In this document: positions 18,301 through 27,457 of the stretch, one piece after another
How positions within the stretch are numbered: the first letter of the stretch is position 1
Layout of the letters: every line of letters begins with the position of its first letter
From: Terriglobales bacterium
GTDB taxonomy: Bacteria > Acidobacteriota > Terriglobia > Terriglobales > Acidobacteriaceae
NCBI GenBank assembly: GCA_035487355.1
Contig: DATHMF010000027.1
Span: 1-64,000 of the forward strand
DNA length: 64,000 nucleotides
Reading direction: 5' to 3'
Notes under the pieces: generated by a model
The model's database searches: none
Seen by the model: only the letters and a program-made list of their open reading frames with translations
What the model was told of the DNA's origin: nothing
Program-made: the position numbers and the translations under genes

Positions 18301-18972
18301 TATGAGAGGCGCATTGGGAGCCCAGCCGGGCTGGCTGGTTCCATCAAGAACCCCGGGATGCGTCATTACGGGAAGCGGCGAGAGCGGTGTGATGGTGTGA
18401 ACTCCTACACCGGGAATATTGAAGGTGATGCTGGTCAAGTTTACATTTGCATTGAAATCGAGAATTGCCTGCCGCAGCGAGCCCGCCCCGGAATCGTTGG
18501 TGTTGGTGACTACCGGGTTGATCAATACAGTTCCCGTCATAGAGTTCAAATGGACCGAGCAGTAGTAAGGGAACTTATTGCCCCCGCCAAATGAGGTAAT
18601 CACGACCGGAGTGAAGGTAACTGAAAATGTAAATGTCGGAGAATGAACGCCCGAATCCCAGGTGCTGTTAGTTGTGCAGCCAGGTGAACAGTTCCCACCG
18701 GTGGTTGAGTGCGGGCTGCCCACCCAATTCCATTGCACCGTGTCGCCCACATTGATGACGGTGGTGCTGGTGCCACTCACCTGGTCCACAAAATTCGTCC
18801 CGCCCTGCCCCACGTTGACCATCCGCGTAGCTGCCCGGGAGAGTGAAGAGAGCGAAACGAAAAACAGCACAGTAAGCGCCAGCAAATAGCAGTGACGTCT
18901 CGTCGGTCGTCCTGTGGGCGTCTCGCCCACAGACTTTAATTTCGATAGAGAGACAAAGTTCGTTAGCTTCAT
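15349..18972 (-). CDS. Giant secreted protein: cupredoxin-like domain, beta-helix repeats, PKD-like domain
   Basis: About 1207 residues from the ATG at 18972 (AGGAG close upstream; the frame is open further). A signal peptide ends near SSLSRAATR. Then comes a cupredoxin-like domain with INVGDTVQWNWVGSPHSTT and YYCSVHLNSMTGTVLI, supplying the His-Cys-His-Met set of a type 1 copper site. The middle ~800 residues are 11 tandem repeats of about 64 residues built on GNFIGTNAAG, NTIGG and NVISGN, forming a right-handed parallel beta-helix (NosD/pectate-lyase-like). The C-terminus has a PKD-like fold (IDWGDGTAPS, AYTKVGAWNVTVTINDSGG). It is probably exported or surface-bound. The substrate is unknown; the repeats do not prove lyase activity. 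Confidence 0.8.
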   Translation of the reverse strand: MKLTNFVSLSKLKSVGETPTGRPTRRHCYLLALTVLFFVSLSSLSRAATRMVNVGQGGTNFVDQVSGTSTTVINVGDTVQWNWVGSPHSTTGGNCSPGCTTNSTWDSGVHSPTFTFSVTFTPVVITSFGGGNKFPYYCSVHLNSMTGTVLINPVVTNTNDSGAGSLRQAILDFNANVNLTSITFNIPGVGVHTITPLSPLPVMTHPGVLDGTSQPGWAPNAPLIELNGTSAGPSVVGLSIQAGNTTVRGLVINRFSQGGIALQSGNNTITGNFIGTNAAGNAALANGGDGVLISSGQFNNVIGGATVAARNVISGNALFGIQIAGLGTNGNTVEGNYIGTDVSGMAAIANAADGVRIQSGAANNIVGGASAGAGNVISGNGLNGVVITGGGTTGNIVQGNFIGSNAAGTGALGNSQNGMLMNNGASNNTIGGSALGSGNVISGNVGAGIVISDVSTGSNLIQGNFIGTNAAGAAAIPNTTGLVLQNATSSNTIGGTSAGARNVISGNGGNGVLINGLGTSGNTVEGNFIGVNAAGTASVGNTPNGVLLNNGAASNIIGGLGAGAGNVISGNAGAGISISDPGTSNNQVFGNFIGTNPAGNGAIANSNGVLLLNNTSNNTIGGTNPAARNIISGNTSTGVTLNGAGTSGNLVQGNFIGTDAAGSGRNANSIGVYIIGGANGNTIGGTTPGAGNVISYNNGDGIHLDGGGTTGNFVQGNFLGTNASGTAGAGASSGSGVYITGGASNNTIGGTTAAARNIIAAYADGILIVNGNSNLIEGNFIGTDVSGTTALGNIGPGVRIAGGSNNLIGGTGPGTGNVISGNFQYGIDLYGVGTTANTVQGNLIGTNASGLAALGNGSNGVYISVGATNNTIGGSTAAARNLISGNLGHGVAISNTGTTGNAVQGNYIGTDVNNMGSVGNHGNGVRVDSGAAGNAIGVLSGNVIAFNAKGVVVTGPGSTGNAIETNAIFSNTGLGIDLNDDGVTANTPGGPHTGPNNLQNYPVLTSALSSAGTTNVTGTLNSTPNTTFHVEFFGNMACDPSGHGQGLNLLHTSAVTTDGSGNAPLSFSFSTSLIGSGSLSATATDPSNNTSEFSACQQADYALTNVTGRNLHVRLGKAVPLVVASFTDGDPSGLPSHFSTTSIDWGDGTAPSTGTAVSTGGQNYNVIGTHAYTKVGAWNVTVTINDSGGATATANSKARLWPKPFSY
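16200..18180 (-). repeat. Tandem ~192-bp coding repeats (11 units)
   Basis: Within the beta-helix gene, the DNA encoding GN(F/Y)IGT(N/D) recurs 11 times with a period of about 64 codons. Units are diverged but in register, indicating old internal duplication followed by drift. Confidence 0.8.
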
Positions 18973-19157
18973 AGCTCCTGCTGGGCAGACACAATCAGAC
19001 TCACGCCGCAAAATTTTTGTGGCTGAACGAAGGGAGGTAGGGCTGCAACTATATCGGAAAGGCTTGCCTGCTTGCAAGCAAGCCTCGGTTGATTCCCAGA
19101 TGAATCAGCTTATTGAAAAAAAGTGACCGAAGGCAGGCGCGGCCATCTAAATCGGGT

Positions 19158-20156
<999 letters not shown>

Positions 20157-20241
20157 ACCGCCTCCTCCGCGTTTGTCCTCAAGACCCCAAGCGTAGCTGA
20201 GTTTCGCTCGGAGTCGAAGGGACATAGTTTTTCGAGACTCT

Positions 20242-23200
20242 TCAGAAAAGGAAGCGAAACGCAAACTGAATCTGGCGGCTGGAGAAGGCGCGCGTGCTGT
20301 TGATCAGTCCAAAGTTGGTATTGGTTGACAGGCCTGTAGCCGGATTTATGAATCCCAGATCGGTACTAGGCGCCGTGTATTGCGGATGGTTCAGAACGTT
20401 GAAAGCCTCGGTGCGAAACTGCATGGTCACGCGTTCGCAAAGCGCAAAGTTCTTGAACAGCGAGGTATCCCAGGTTCCGTAGCCAGGGCCATAAAAGTGG
20501 TTGCGGCCCAGCGTGCCAGGGCGGGTAAATCTACCGAACGTACCCATGGGAGGCAGAGCAAAGGCAAACGGCTGCGCGGAGATCCATTGCCGTGCTGGGA
20601 CTCCGGGAAAAGGGGACTTGGCCTGCAGCGATCCGGTAGAAACTGGGCCAAGAATATCCGGACGCACCCCAAAGATGGAGATGTCGAAGGGTGTGCCGCT
20701 GCCGACGGAAATGATGTTGTTGAACTGCCATCCTCCCAGCGCATGATCTGCGACACCGGACCAGTTTGAGCCCCAGTGCTTTCCATGTCCGAAGGGAAGT
20801 TCATAGATGGAGCTCAACACAAATGCATGGCGCTGATCGGTGTCGGAGTTGCCTTTGTTCTGGCTGAGCACGCCGCGCCCGGCGGCGTCCAGAAAGATGG
20901 GGCTATTGTTGTTGATACTGAAGGCGCCGTTGGAGTTATCGGTAGCGTGCGACCAGGTATAGGCAAGCGTACCCTGCAAACCGAAGCGCGAATGGTGGGT
21001 GAGCAACACATGCAGGCCGTTATAGTGCGATGTTCCAGAGGCTCCGCCCACGGTGATATTCAGTCCGCGCCCAGGGAAGGCCGCGGCATTGGGCGCGAGC
21101 TGCTGGTTGGTGTAGTTAAACCAGGTCATCAAATGGTCTGCTTTGGTTCCGACATAAGCGACATTCAGCACCGTCTTTCGTCCGAGCTGCCGATCAACCT
21201 GCAGGTTCCACTCCTGGATGGATGAATTCTGGTTGTTGGGCAGAAGAGCAATCACCGAGGTGTTGGTAGGAAAAGCATCATTCACAGTAACCACAGGCTG
21301 GGGCAGCGCCTGGGTCGCCAATTGGTTGTTGTTGTTGTTCAAAGGTCCCTGCCCGGAGAGCGTGATGCGCGCGCCCGTAGCGGCGAGCAGAAAACTGGAC
21401 CCGCTCCACTCCGGATTGGCGCTCAACTGGTTGCCCACGCCACCACGATCGAGAAAATAGAAAATGCCATAGCCGCCGCGCACCACGGTCTTTCCGCTTC
21501 CAGTGACGTCGTAGGCAAATCCCAGACGCGGCCCCCAGTTGTTCTTATCTGTCGCCACGAGGCTGCGCGAATTTCCACCGACACCGGCCCGCTTCAGGGT
21601 TCCGGTCGAAAGATCGAAGTTCGACCACTGATTGTTCAACTCATAGGGATTGGTGTAGAGGTCGTAACGCAGACCCAGATTGAGCGTCAACCGCGGGGTA
21701 ACTCTCCACTCGTCTTGCGCAAAGTATCCCGTCTCCCAACTGCGGGTATGTACATTGTTCGGGCTGGAAACCGAGTAGTTGTCAATGAAGCCTGCCAGCA
21801 ACTCTGATACCTCATAGCCGGTGAAGTCTCCGGTGCCGGGACCGATGTTGAAGAATCCTTTGCCGCGGAAGTCGGAGATAAAGTAATCCACGTCACGCCG
21901 GATAAGATTCATGCCAAAGCGAAAAGCATGCTTGCCGTGGGCCCAGGAAAGTGTATCGGCGTACTGATAGGTGGCCTGCGGCACGATGAAAGGGCCTCCA
22001 TCGCCGGTAAACTCGAGTTCGGTGTTGAATCCGCCGATCAATGGGGTGCCACCCAACTGTGGCAAGCGGTTGGCGTTGGCGATACCCAGGCTTTGCGCCT
22101 GCTGAATATTGTTGAAGGGATTCAGGAAAGCGTAGAACGGCCGTGAATATCCGAAGCGGAAATAATTGTCCAGGGTGCTGCTGAAGAGGTGGCCCTCGCC
22201 GAAAGCAATCCCGCGCGGATGATTCACGTTTGCGCCGGAGCCAAAGCCCGAAGAGAGCGTGGGCAGCCTCGGGGTCACGTTGAAAACTTCCTGGCCATAG
22301 CTGTAGCGTCCGAAGAGCGCATCTTTTGCCGTCATGTTGAAGTCGAGGCGGACATCAAAATCGTTGAATTGCCGGATCTCGCGGCGCGCGTTCTTGAAGT
22401 TGTGCAGTATGCCGGGCAGGTTGGGCAAAGGATACGCGCGGAGCAGGTTGAAGCCAGCCTGGTTGATCTGGCCTGCCGGTATCACATTTCCTGGAAAGGG
22501 AGCGCAGGTCAGCGGATTGTAAATGGCCCCGTTCACCGGCACAACAGCGCCGCAACCGGTAAGAGCGGCGGGCGTCGTGGTCAATCCGGTTCCAAGCAAT
22601 TCCGAGAAGTCTCCATTACGCATCTTGAGCGTAGGAACGGTAGCGAACTCGGGATTTAAAGGAAGATCCTGGCGCAGGCCCTGGTAATCGCCGAAGATAA
22701 ACAGCTTGTCTTTGATCAGCGGCATGCCCAGCGTTCCGCCAAACTGGTTGCGCTTGAAGGGCTGCTTGCGCACTTTGCCGGTGATGGGGTCGGGCGTAGC
22801 AAAGTAATCGTTATTGGCGTCCAGGGCGCTGTTGCGTATGAACCAGAATGCCGATCCGTGAATGCTGTTGGTGCCCGATTTGGTCCAGCTTCGCACGATG
22901 GCTCCGCCGGCACGACCGAATTCCGCATCAGCTACAGATGTAGTTACACTGAACTCCTGAGTCGCCTCCACCGGCGTGAAGAAATTGATGGTATTCACCA
23001 GGGACTCGTTGTTGTCTAAGCCGTCGAGCATGAAGTTATTGGCCTGGGCACGCAGACCGTTCACGACGAGCGCCGCTCCGCCGGTTTCGCCGTTGCGGAA
23101 GGTCTCGACGTTGTTGTTGATGCCGCTGGCCTGATCGCCGTAATCACCGCGTGTGACGCCGGGAGTCAACAGCGCAAGCTGGGTAAAATTGCGCCCATTC

Positions 23201-23655
23201 AGCGGAAGATCGCTGATCTGCCAGGCGTTGACCGTCAGACCTGTCCAGGAACGCCCCGGATCGAATTCATTGGCGCAGGGACAGATTTCCTCGCCTCCGG
23301 TCTGAAGGTCAAAATCTACCTCGCGCGTCTGCGACAGATCGAGATTAAACTGGGCGCTCCGATTCTGGTAGCCGCTGGCATGAGCCATGATCTTGTAGTA
23401 CCCCGGAGCTACGGCTTCAAAGTCAAATATCCCGTCAACACCAGCTGTGGCTTTTTGTACGCGGCCCGTTCCCTGATTGGTGAGGGTCACCTCGGCGCTG
23501 CTAAGAGCTCCGCCCTGTTGGTTGCGCACATAGCCGCGCACGTGCCCTGAATCTGTCTGAGCAGTAAGCATGGGCGCGAGAAGCAGTCCTATAACGGCTA
23601 CCGAAAAAACTCTTGCCATTCGTCCAGTGAAGTAAGTCGTGTAGGGTCTAGACAT
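20242..23655 (-). CDS. TonB-dependent receptor, Oar-like, with carboxypeptidase-regulatory domain
   Basis: 1137 residues. The signal peptide is FSVAVIGLLLAPMLTAQ. The regulatory domain (GHVRGYVRNQQGGALSSAEV, GIFDFEAVAPGYYKI) is followed by the plug (WQISDLPLNGRNFTQLALLTPG, LDGLDNNESLVN) and a long barrel ending with a phenylalanine (IQFAFRFLF). GGAGATATAC precedes the ATG. The gene is divergent from pqqB across a 216-bp gap. Nothing nearby fixes the ligand. It is related to, but clearly distinct from, the receptor at 4577-8038. Confidence 0.92.
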   Translation of the reverse strand: MSRPYTTYFTGRMARVFSVAVIGLLLAPMLTAQTDSGHVRGYVRNQQGGALSSAEVTLTNQGTGRVQKATAGVDGIFDFEAVAPGYYKIMAHASGYQNRSAQFNLDLSQTREVDFDLQTGGEEICPCANEFDPGRSWTGLTVNAWQISDLPLNGRNFTQLALLTPGVTRGDYGDQASGINNNVETFRNGETGGAALVVNGLRAQANNFMLDGLDNNESLVNTINFFTPVEATQEFSVTTSVADAEFGRAGGAIVRSWTKSGTNSIHGSAFWFIRNSALDANNDYFATPDPITGKVRKQPFKRNQFGGTLGMPLIKDKLFIFGDYQGLRQDLPLNPEFATVPTLKMRNGDFSELLGTGLTTTPAALTGCGAVVPVNGAIYNPLTCAPFPGNVIPAGQINQAGFNLLRAYPLPNLPGILHNFKNARREIRQFNDFDVRLDFNMTAKDALFGRYSYGQEVFNVTPRLPTLSSGFGSGANVNHPRGIAFGEGHLFSSTLDNYFRFGYSRPFYAFLNPFNNIQQAQSLGIANANRLPQLGGTPLIGGFNTELEFTGDGGPFIVPQATYQYADTLSWAHGKHAFRFGMNLIRRDVDYFISDFRGKGFFNIGPGTGDFTGYEVSELLAGFIDNYSVSSPNNVHTRSWETGYFAQDEWRVTPRLTLNLGLRYDLYTNPYELNNQWSNFDLSTGTLKRAGVGGNSRSLVATDKNNWGPRLGFAYDVTGSGKTVVRGGYGIFYFLDRGGVGNQLSANPEWSGSSFLLAATGARITLSGQGPLNNNNNQLATQALPQPVVTVNDAFPTNTSVIALLPNNQNSSIQEWNLQVDRQLGRKTVLNVAYVGTKADHLMTWFNYTNQQLAPNAAAFPGRGLNITVGGASGTSHYNGLHVLLTHHSRFGLQGTLAYTWSHATDNSNGAFSINNNSPIFLDAAGRGVLSQNKGNSDTDQRHAFVLSSIYELPFGHGKHWGSNWSGVADHALGGWQFNNIISVGSGTPFDISIFGVRPDILGPVSTGSLQAKSPFPGVPARQWISAQPFAFALPPMGTFGRFTRPGTLGRNHFYGPGYGTWDTSLFKNFALCERVTMQFRTEAFNVLNHPQYTAPSTDLGFINPATGLSTNTNFGLINSTRAFSSRQIQFAFRFLF

Positions 23656-23871
23656 GTATATCTCCGTTCTTCATTCCGGCTCAGCGCGAACGGCGGCCGG
23701 GGTTGAGCCTGGCTGCATCGGATCACTTGGGAGCGGTTTTATTTGGGGGAGCGCGTTCTAAGATATCATCAAATCTGGATTTTGCAGCACAAACCGTGGG
23801 GCAGTTGAAAACTCAAAACTGCAACTGGCTGCAGAGTGCTAATTCCTTCTCTCGACGGTAAACTGTTTGCC

Positions 23872-24801
23872 ATGCACGTAAAAATTCTCGGCTCTGCTGC
23901 AGGTGGCGCCTTTCCACAATGGAACTGTGCCTGCCGCAACTGCTCTTCCCTGCGCGCGGGAACTTTCAAGGGTAAAGCCCGCAGCCAAACCCAGGTTGCT
24001 ATAAGTGAAGATGGGCACTCGTGGTTCCTGCTGGGCGCCTCTCCTGATCTTCGCACCCAGATCGAAGCCACTCCCCAGTTGCATCCGCGCAGTGGCGCGC
24101 GCCAGTCGCCCATTGCCGGTGTGGTGTTGACCAATGCCGATATTGATCACGTACTCGGTTTGCTTTTGCTGCGTGAACTGCAGCCATTCTGCGTCTATAC
24201 CACGCATTCCATTCGCCGCATTCTCCTCGAAGACAACAGCATGTTCGCCATGCTCAACCGCGTGCCTGACCAGGTGCAGTGGGCCGATATCGTTCCCCGG
24301 CAACCGTTCTCGCTCGACACGGTGAGAGGTATTGTTTCCGGATTGACCTGTGAGCCCATCCCTCTGAGTACGCACTATTCCGCTTATATTTCCAAAGAGC
24401 GGGCAGCGCAACTCGTTTCCAGCGAAGCGCTTCTGGGACTCATCATCGAGTCTCCGTCAGGAAAGCGACTGGCTTTTATGCCCGCCGTCCCCCAAGTGGA
24501 TGACGCCCTGCTGAAGCAGCTCGACTCCACCGACCTCGTGCTCTTCGACGGCACCTTCTGGAGCGATGATGAGCTGATCCGGGTGCAAGGCAGCGGACAC
24601 ACCGCGCGCCAGATGGGACACATCCCTCTCTCCTCATCGCATGGCAGCCTGCACAAGCTCGCCAGCGTGTGCCGTCCGCGCAAGATTTTTCTGCACATTA
24701 ACAATACAAATCCCATCCTTAATCCCACGAGTCCTCAGTACGCCGAGGCGCTCACCGCCGGCTGGCAGATCGCGGAAGATGGATGGCAGATTGAGCTGTA
24801 A
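23872..24801 (+). CDS. pqqB: PqqB, PQQ biosynthesis metallo-beta-lactamase-fold protein
   Basis: About 310 residues starting MHVKILGSAAGGAFPQWNC, the canonical PqqB N-terminus, followed by the Cys-x-Cys-x2-Cys zinc site (C19, C21, C24). The lactamase-fold metal region reads LTNADIDHVLGLLLLRE in place of HxHxDH, as in PqqB. Later motifs are PLSTHYSAY, LFDGTFWSDDEL, MGHIPLSSSHGSL and FLHINNTNPIL. PqqB hydroxylates the cross-linked Glu-Tyr intermediate. The ATG at 23872 is chosen for the conserved start; the frame opens 12 codons earlier. It is separated from pqqACDE by about 9 kb, so the pathway is split between two transcripts. Confidence 0.95.
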   Translation: MHVKILGSAAGGAFPQWNCACRNCSSLRAGTFKGKARSQTQVAISEDGHSWFLLGASPDLRTQIEATPQLHPRSGARQSPIAGVVLTNADIDHVLGLLLLRELQPFCVYTTHSIRRILLEDNSMFAMLNRVPDQVQWADIVPRQPFSLDTVRGIVSGLTCEPIPLSTHYSAYISKERAAQLVSSEALLGLIIESPSGKRLAFMPAVPQVDDALLKQLDSTDLVLFDGTFWSDDELIRVQGSGHTARQMGHIPLSSSHGSLHKLASVCRPRKIFLHINNTNPILNPTSPQYAEALTAGWQIAEDGWQIEL

Positions 24802-24980
24802 AGAACTCCCACCGCAAAGGCAAGGGTGCGTGAGAACTACCGTGGAAGAGCACGGCTTTCAGGCGTGCGTTTAGTGCTTCATGATAATTTTGGGCTTTAG
24901 CTGTGGTGCATCAAGAGGTTTTGACCTTGTCCCTACCGAAACATTCCCGTAACGATCCTCTCGCTCCCTGCACAATTTAA

Positions 24981-25943
24981 GTGAAGTATCCCGCAATGAC
25001 TCTCCAATCTTTGGCGAAAGCACTGTTATTCGTCGCGTTGCTGGCGCCGGCAACGGCAACGGCCCAGCATGTATCCCTGCCACCGGTGGATCTTGGCGAT
25101 ACAAGTTTCCAGGATGGCGTTGGTGGGCCGGGCGTGCTGCTGCAGGAAATACTTGACTCGTCTTATAGTGGCCGTCTCAATGGCCCTCACGGAGAAAAGC
25201 TTCCAGGCAATAACTCCATTCAAGCATCTGCTTCGGTCTCCGAGCTTGGCTATCAAACCAACAAGAAATTTTTCGGCGCTTTCTACGGGGTTGAGGCCTT
25301 GCTGCCCGTGGTTCACGCGGACGTCAAGACCGATCTCGGTGTTCGCGGGGCATCGGGTGCAATGGGCGACTTCATTTTTAGCCCACTACTGCTGCAGTGG
25401 ACGGGAGGTAAGCTATTCGGCAAACCAATCAGCCATCGCTTCGACGCTGATTTTATTTTTCCCACCGGCCGGTACAGCCCTAACTCCAGTGTCAACATCG
25501 GCAGTCACCTGGTGAGTGCCAATCCCAACTATGCTTTCACGTTGTTTCTTGCGCCGCGCTTGGAAACAAGCTGGCGATTTCATTATCTTTGGAATTCAAG
25601 GAACGACGATCCTGCCCCGGTGTTCAAGGCCAGCAGCATTCAACCTGGTCAAGCCGTGCATTTGAATGCAGCGCTGTCGTACCAGGTGAATTCGCGCTTG
25701 CGGGCGGGCATTGCGGGTTACTACTTGAAGCAAATTACCGACCCCAAGGTTGATGGACGCACTGTCTTCAATGCCCGAGAGCAGGTCGGAGCAATCGGGC
25801 CGGGCCTGGTGGTATCCACCAGGCCCTTTGACCTCTATTTGCATACCTTCTTTGAGATGGGCGCGGAGAATCGGCCGCAGGGATTGAAAGTCGTTGTCCG
25901 AATCTTTAAGGTCTTTCCCTACAACTCCGCTGCAAATCACTAG
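24981..25943 (+). CDS. Outer-membrane beta-barrel of the MetA/SphA-like phenol-degradation type
   Basis: About 320 residues. A signal peptide (LAKALLFVALLAPATATAQ) is followed by alternating amphipathic strands and family-like motifs: LGYQTNKKFFGAFYGVEALLPV, GDFIFSPLLLQW, FDADFIFPTGRY, YAFTLFLAPRLETSWRFHYLWN, VHLNAALSYQVNSRLRAGIAGYYLKQ and a final GLKVVVRIFKVFPY. These resemble PF13557-type outer-membrane proteins annotated as phenol meta-pathway or transporters. Despite the name, a role in aromatic degradation is not shown by the context. Either GTG 24981 or ATG 24996 could start it; neither has a strong ribosome site. Confidence 0.75.
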   Translation: MKYPAMTLQSLAKALLFVALLAPATATAQHVSLPPVDLGDTSFQDGVGGPGVLLQEILDSSYSGRLNGPHGEKLPGNNSIQASASVSELGYQTNKKFFGAFYGVEALLPVVHADVKTDLGVRGASGAMGDFIFSPLLLQWTGGKLFGKPISHRFDADFIFPTGRYSPNSSVNIGSHLVSANPNYAFTLFLAPRLETSWRFHYLWNSRNDDPAPVFKASSIQPGQAVHLNAALSYQVNSRLRAGIAGYYLKQITDPKVDGRTVFNAREQVGAIGPGLVVSTRPFDLYLHTFFEMGAENRPQGLKVVVRIFKVFPYNSAANH

Positions 25944-25987
25944 ATGCGTTTAAAGACTGCTACAAAATCAACAGGTACGAAAACCCC

Positions 25988-26026
25988 ATTTGTTCCAAAA
26001 TAGGAAAATTCCATTGTGGAACAAAT
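25988..26026. promoter_or_regulatory. Nested palindrome (operator or attenuator-like)
   Basis: A perfect 10-bp inverted repeat ATTTGTTCCA (25988-25997) / TGGAACAAAT (26017-26026) encloses a second small palindrome GGAA-AA-TTCC (26003-26012). It is 45 bp after the stop of the barrel gene and 190 bp before the receiver-PilZ gene. There is no T-tract, so an operator for the downstream gene or a 3' stabilising hairpin is more likely than an intrinsic terminator. Confidence 0.4.
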
Positions 26027-26216
26027 CTCAATTCTGCTTTTAATTCTGTCTGAAAACTGGACTGCTTTCCACAATCTGCATCTTCTTCATTCGGCCGAGC
26101 TTCGTATAAACAATGCTATGACGCTGATGTATCAAGACTTACCGTACTGGTCGGCTTTGGCAACCGATGTGCTCTTACATAACCAGAAAGCGAACGTACC
26201 CAGAGGAGATAGTCCA

Positions 26217-26957
26217 ATGAAAGAAAATGAAGTAATGCGGCTTGAAGGTGTTCTGCTCAGCCACGATGCTCAAGTGCTCTGTGTAATGAACCAGGTGCTT
26301 GATAATTTCGAGATTGAAACTGAAGTCTGCACCGAGTCTGACTCGGCGCTCGATGCCGTCTCCAGCAGAAAGCTGGATACCTTGATTGTAGATTGGAACG
26401 GCGGCGACCAACCCGCAGAGGTTTTGAGTGCGATACGCAAATCTCAGGACAACGCCAAGTCCACCGTGCTGGTGATGGTGGATGGCACCCCGGATATGCA
26501 GGCTGCAACCCGCGCCGGCGCCAACTTCATCATGCACAAGCCTATCAACTTCGAGCAGGCTACACGTTGCCTGCGTGCTGCCTACGGGACCATGCTTCAG
26601 CAGCGCCGGCGCGCGGCGCGCTATGCGGTTGATGTTCCGGTGACCCTGAATATCGTTGGCGGGGGCCAGGTGGAAGGCAAGATTACCGACCTCAGCGTTG
26701 GCGGGTTAGCGTTTTACAGCAAGCAAGCCCTGCAGGTGGGCCAACAGGTATCTTTCGGCTTCAAGCTTGCGGGATCTTCTACTCTTATCCATATAACCGG
26801 CAAAGTGGTAAACACAGACGGCAAGAACCGTGCGGGCATTTGCTTCACCTTCGTGCCTCCGAGTGAGTTCACTGTGCTGAAGCAATGGCTGTCAACCCGC
26901 ATAGCCAAGCTGATGGACCAGCAGGTTTTCGCCGATTACGCCAACCGGCTGAACTAA
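26217..26957 (+). CDS. Receiver-PilZ two-domain protein
   Basis: 246 residues. The N-terminal half is a CheY-like receiver: acidic patch around SHDAQ, phospho-acceptor Asp in LIVDWNG, and Lys in IMHKPINF. The C-terminal half is a PilZ domain with QQRRRAARYAVDVPVTLNI (the RxxxR part of the c-di-GMP site) and ITDLSVGGLAFYS (the DxSxxG part), so c-di-GMP binding is expected. AGAGGAG precedes the ATG at 26217; the frame is open further upstream. It lies 11 bp before a single-domain receiver and is probably co-transcribed with it, linking phosphorelay and c-di-GMP control, for instance of surface motility. Confidence 0.88.
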   Translation: MKENEVMRLEGVLLSHDAQVLCVMNQVLDNFEIETEVCTESDSALDAVSSRKLDTLIVDWNGGDQPAEVLSAIRKSQDNAKSTVLVMVDGTPDMQAATRAGANFIMHKPINFEQATRCLRAAYGTMLQQRRRAARYAVDVPVTLNIVGGGQVEGKITDLSVGGLAFYSKQALQVGQQVSFGFKLAGSSTLIHITGKVVNTDGKNRAGICFTFVPPSEFTVLKQWLSTRIAKLMDQQVFADYANRLN

Positions 26958-26968
26958 AGGAGCGATAT

Positions 26969-27358
26969 ATGCATACCAGAGTGCTACTGATTGAAGATTC
27001 GAGGTTCCTGCGTGAAGCGTTGGAAAAATCTCTGACCAGAAAAGGATTTGAAGTTCGAATGGCGGCCGATGGTGAAGAGGGCTTAAGAATAGCGCAGGAA
27101 GAGGGAAAGTTTGATCTGATCGTGCTTGACCTCTTCCTGCCCAAGCTCACCGGGTATGACGTCTTAAGGCGCCTGCAAGAGGATTACGCAACCAACGATA
27201 TTCCTGTCCTCGTGCTCAGCGGCATCGCCAAAGAGAATGAGCTCCGAGATCTGATGAACAACGGCGCTACCCAGTGCCTGGCTAAAGCAACCCTGGATCT
27301 GGCGGCGGTTGTGGCCAGCGCCGAAAGCTGTCTGCATCTGAAGCAACGCGTAGCATAG
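26969..27358 (+). CDS. Single-domain response regulator (CheY-like)
   Basis: 129 residues, receiver domain only: LLIEDSRFLREAL (acidic pocket), LIVLDLFLPKLTG (phospho-acceptor Asp), VLVLSG (switch Ser) and CLAKATL (Lys). AAAGGAG is well placed before the ATG. No output domain, so it would work by protein-protein contact, like PilG/CheY. It follows the receiver-PilZ gene after 11 bp. No histidine kinase is in the window. Confidence 0.9.
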   Translation: MHTRVLLIEDSRFLREALEKSLTRKGFEVRMAADGEEGLRIAQEEGKFDLIVLDLFLPKLTGYDVLRRLQEDYATNDIPVLVLSGIAKENELRDLMNNGATQCLAKATLDLAAVVASAESCLHLKQRVA

Positions 27359-27402
27359 AATCAAGCCAATATCTGCCGCATCACCCAGCCGATTTCCCCG
27401 CG

Positions 27403-27431
27403 ATAAAACAAAACAGGCCCCGAAGGGCCTG
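27403..27431 (-). terminator. Rho-independent terminator
   Basis: On the minus strand GCAGGCCC, a UUCG tetraloop and GGGCCTG (27431-27414) are followed by TTTTGTTTT. It ends the leftward gene at 27458-28225 and lies just past the convergent response-regulator gene. Confidence 0.85.
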
Positions 27432-27457
27432 CATCAACTCGAACTGGCAACCGGAAG

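Noticed and set aside
26016..26216. N-terminal extension of the receiver-PilZ protein
   Set aside because: The frame is open, but AGAGGAG before the ATG at 26217 and the domain start favour the shorter protein; the extension overlaps the nested palindrome.
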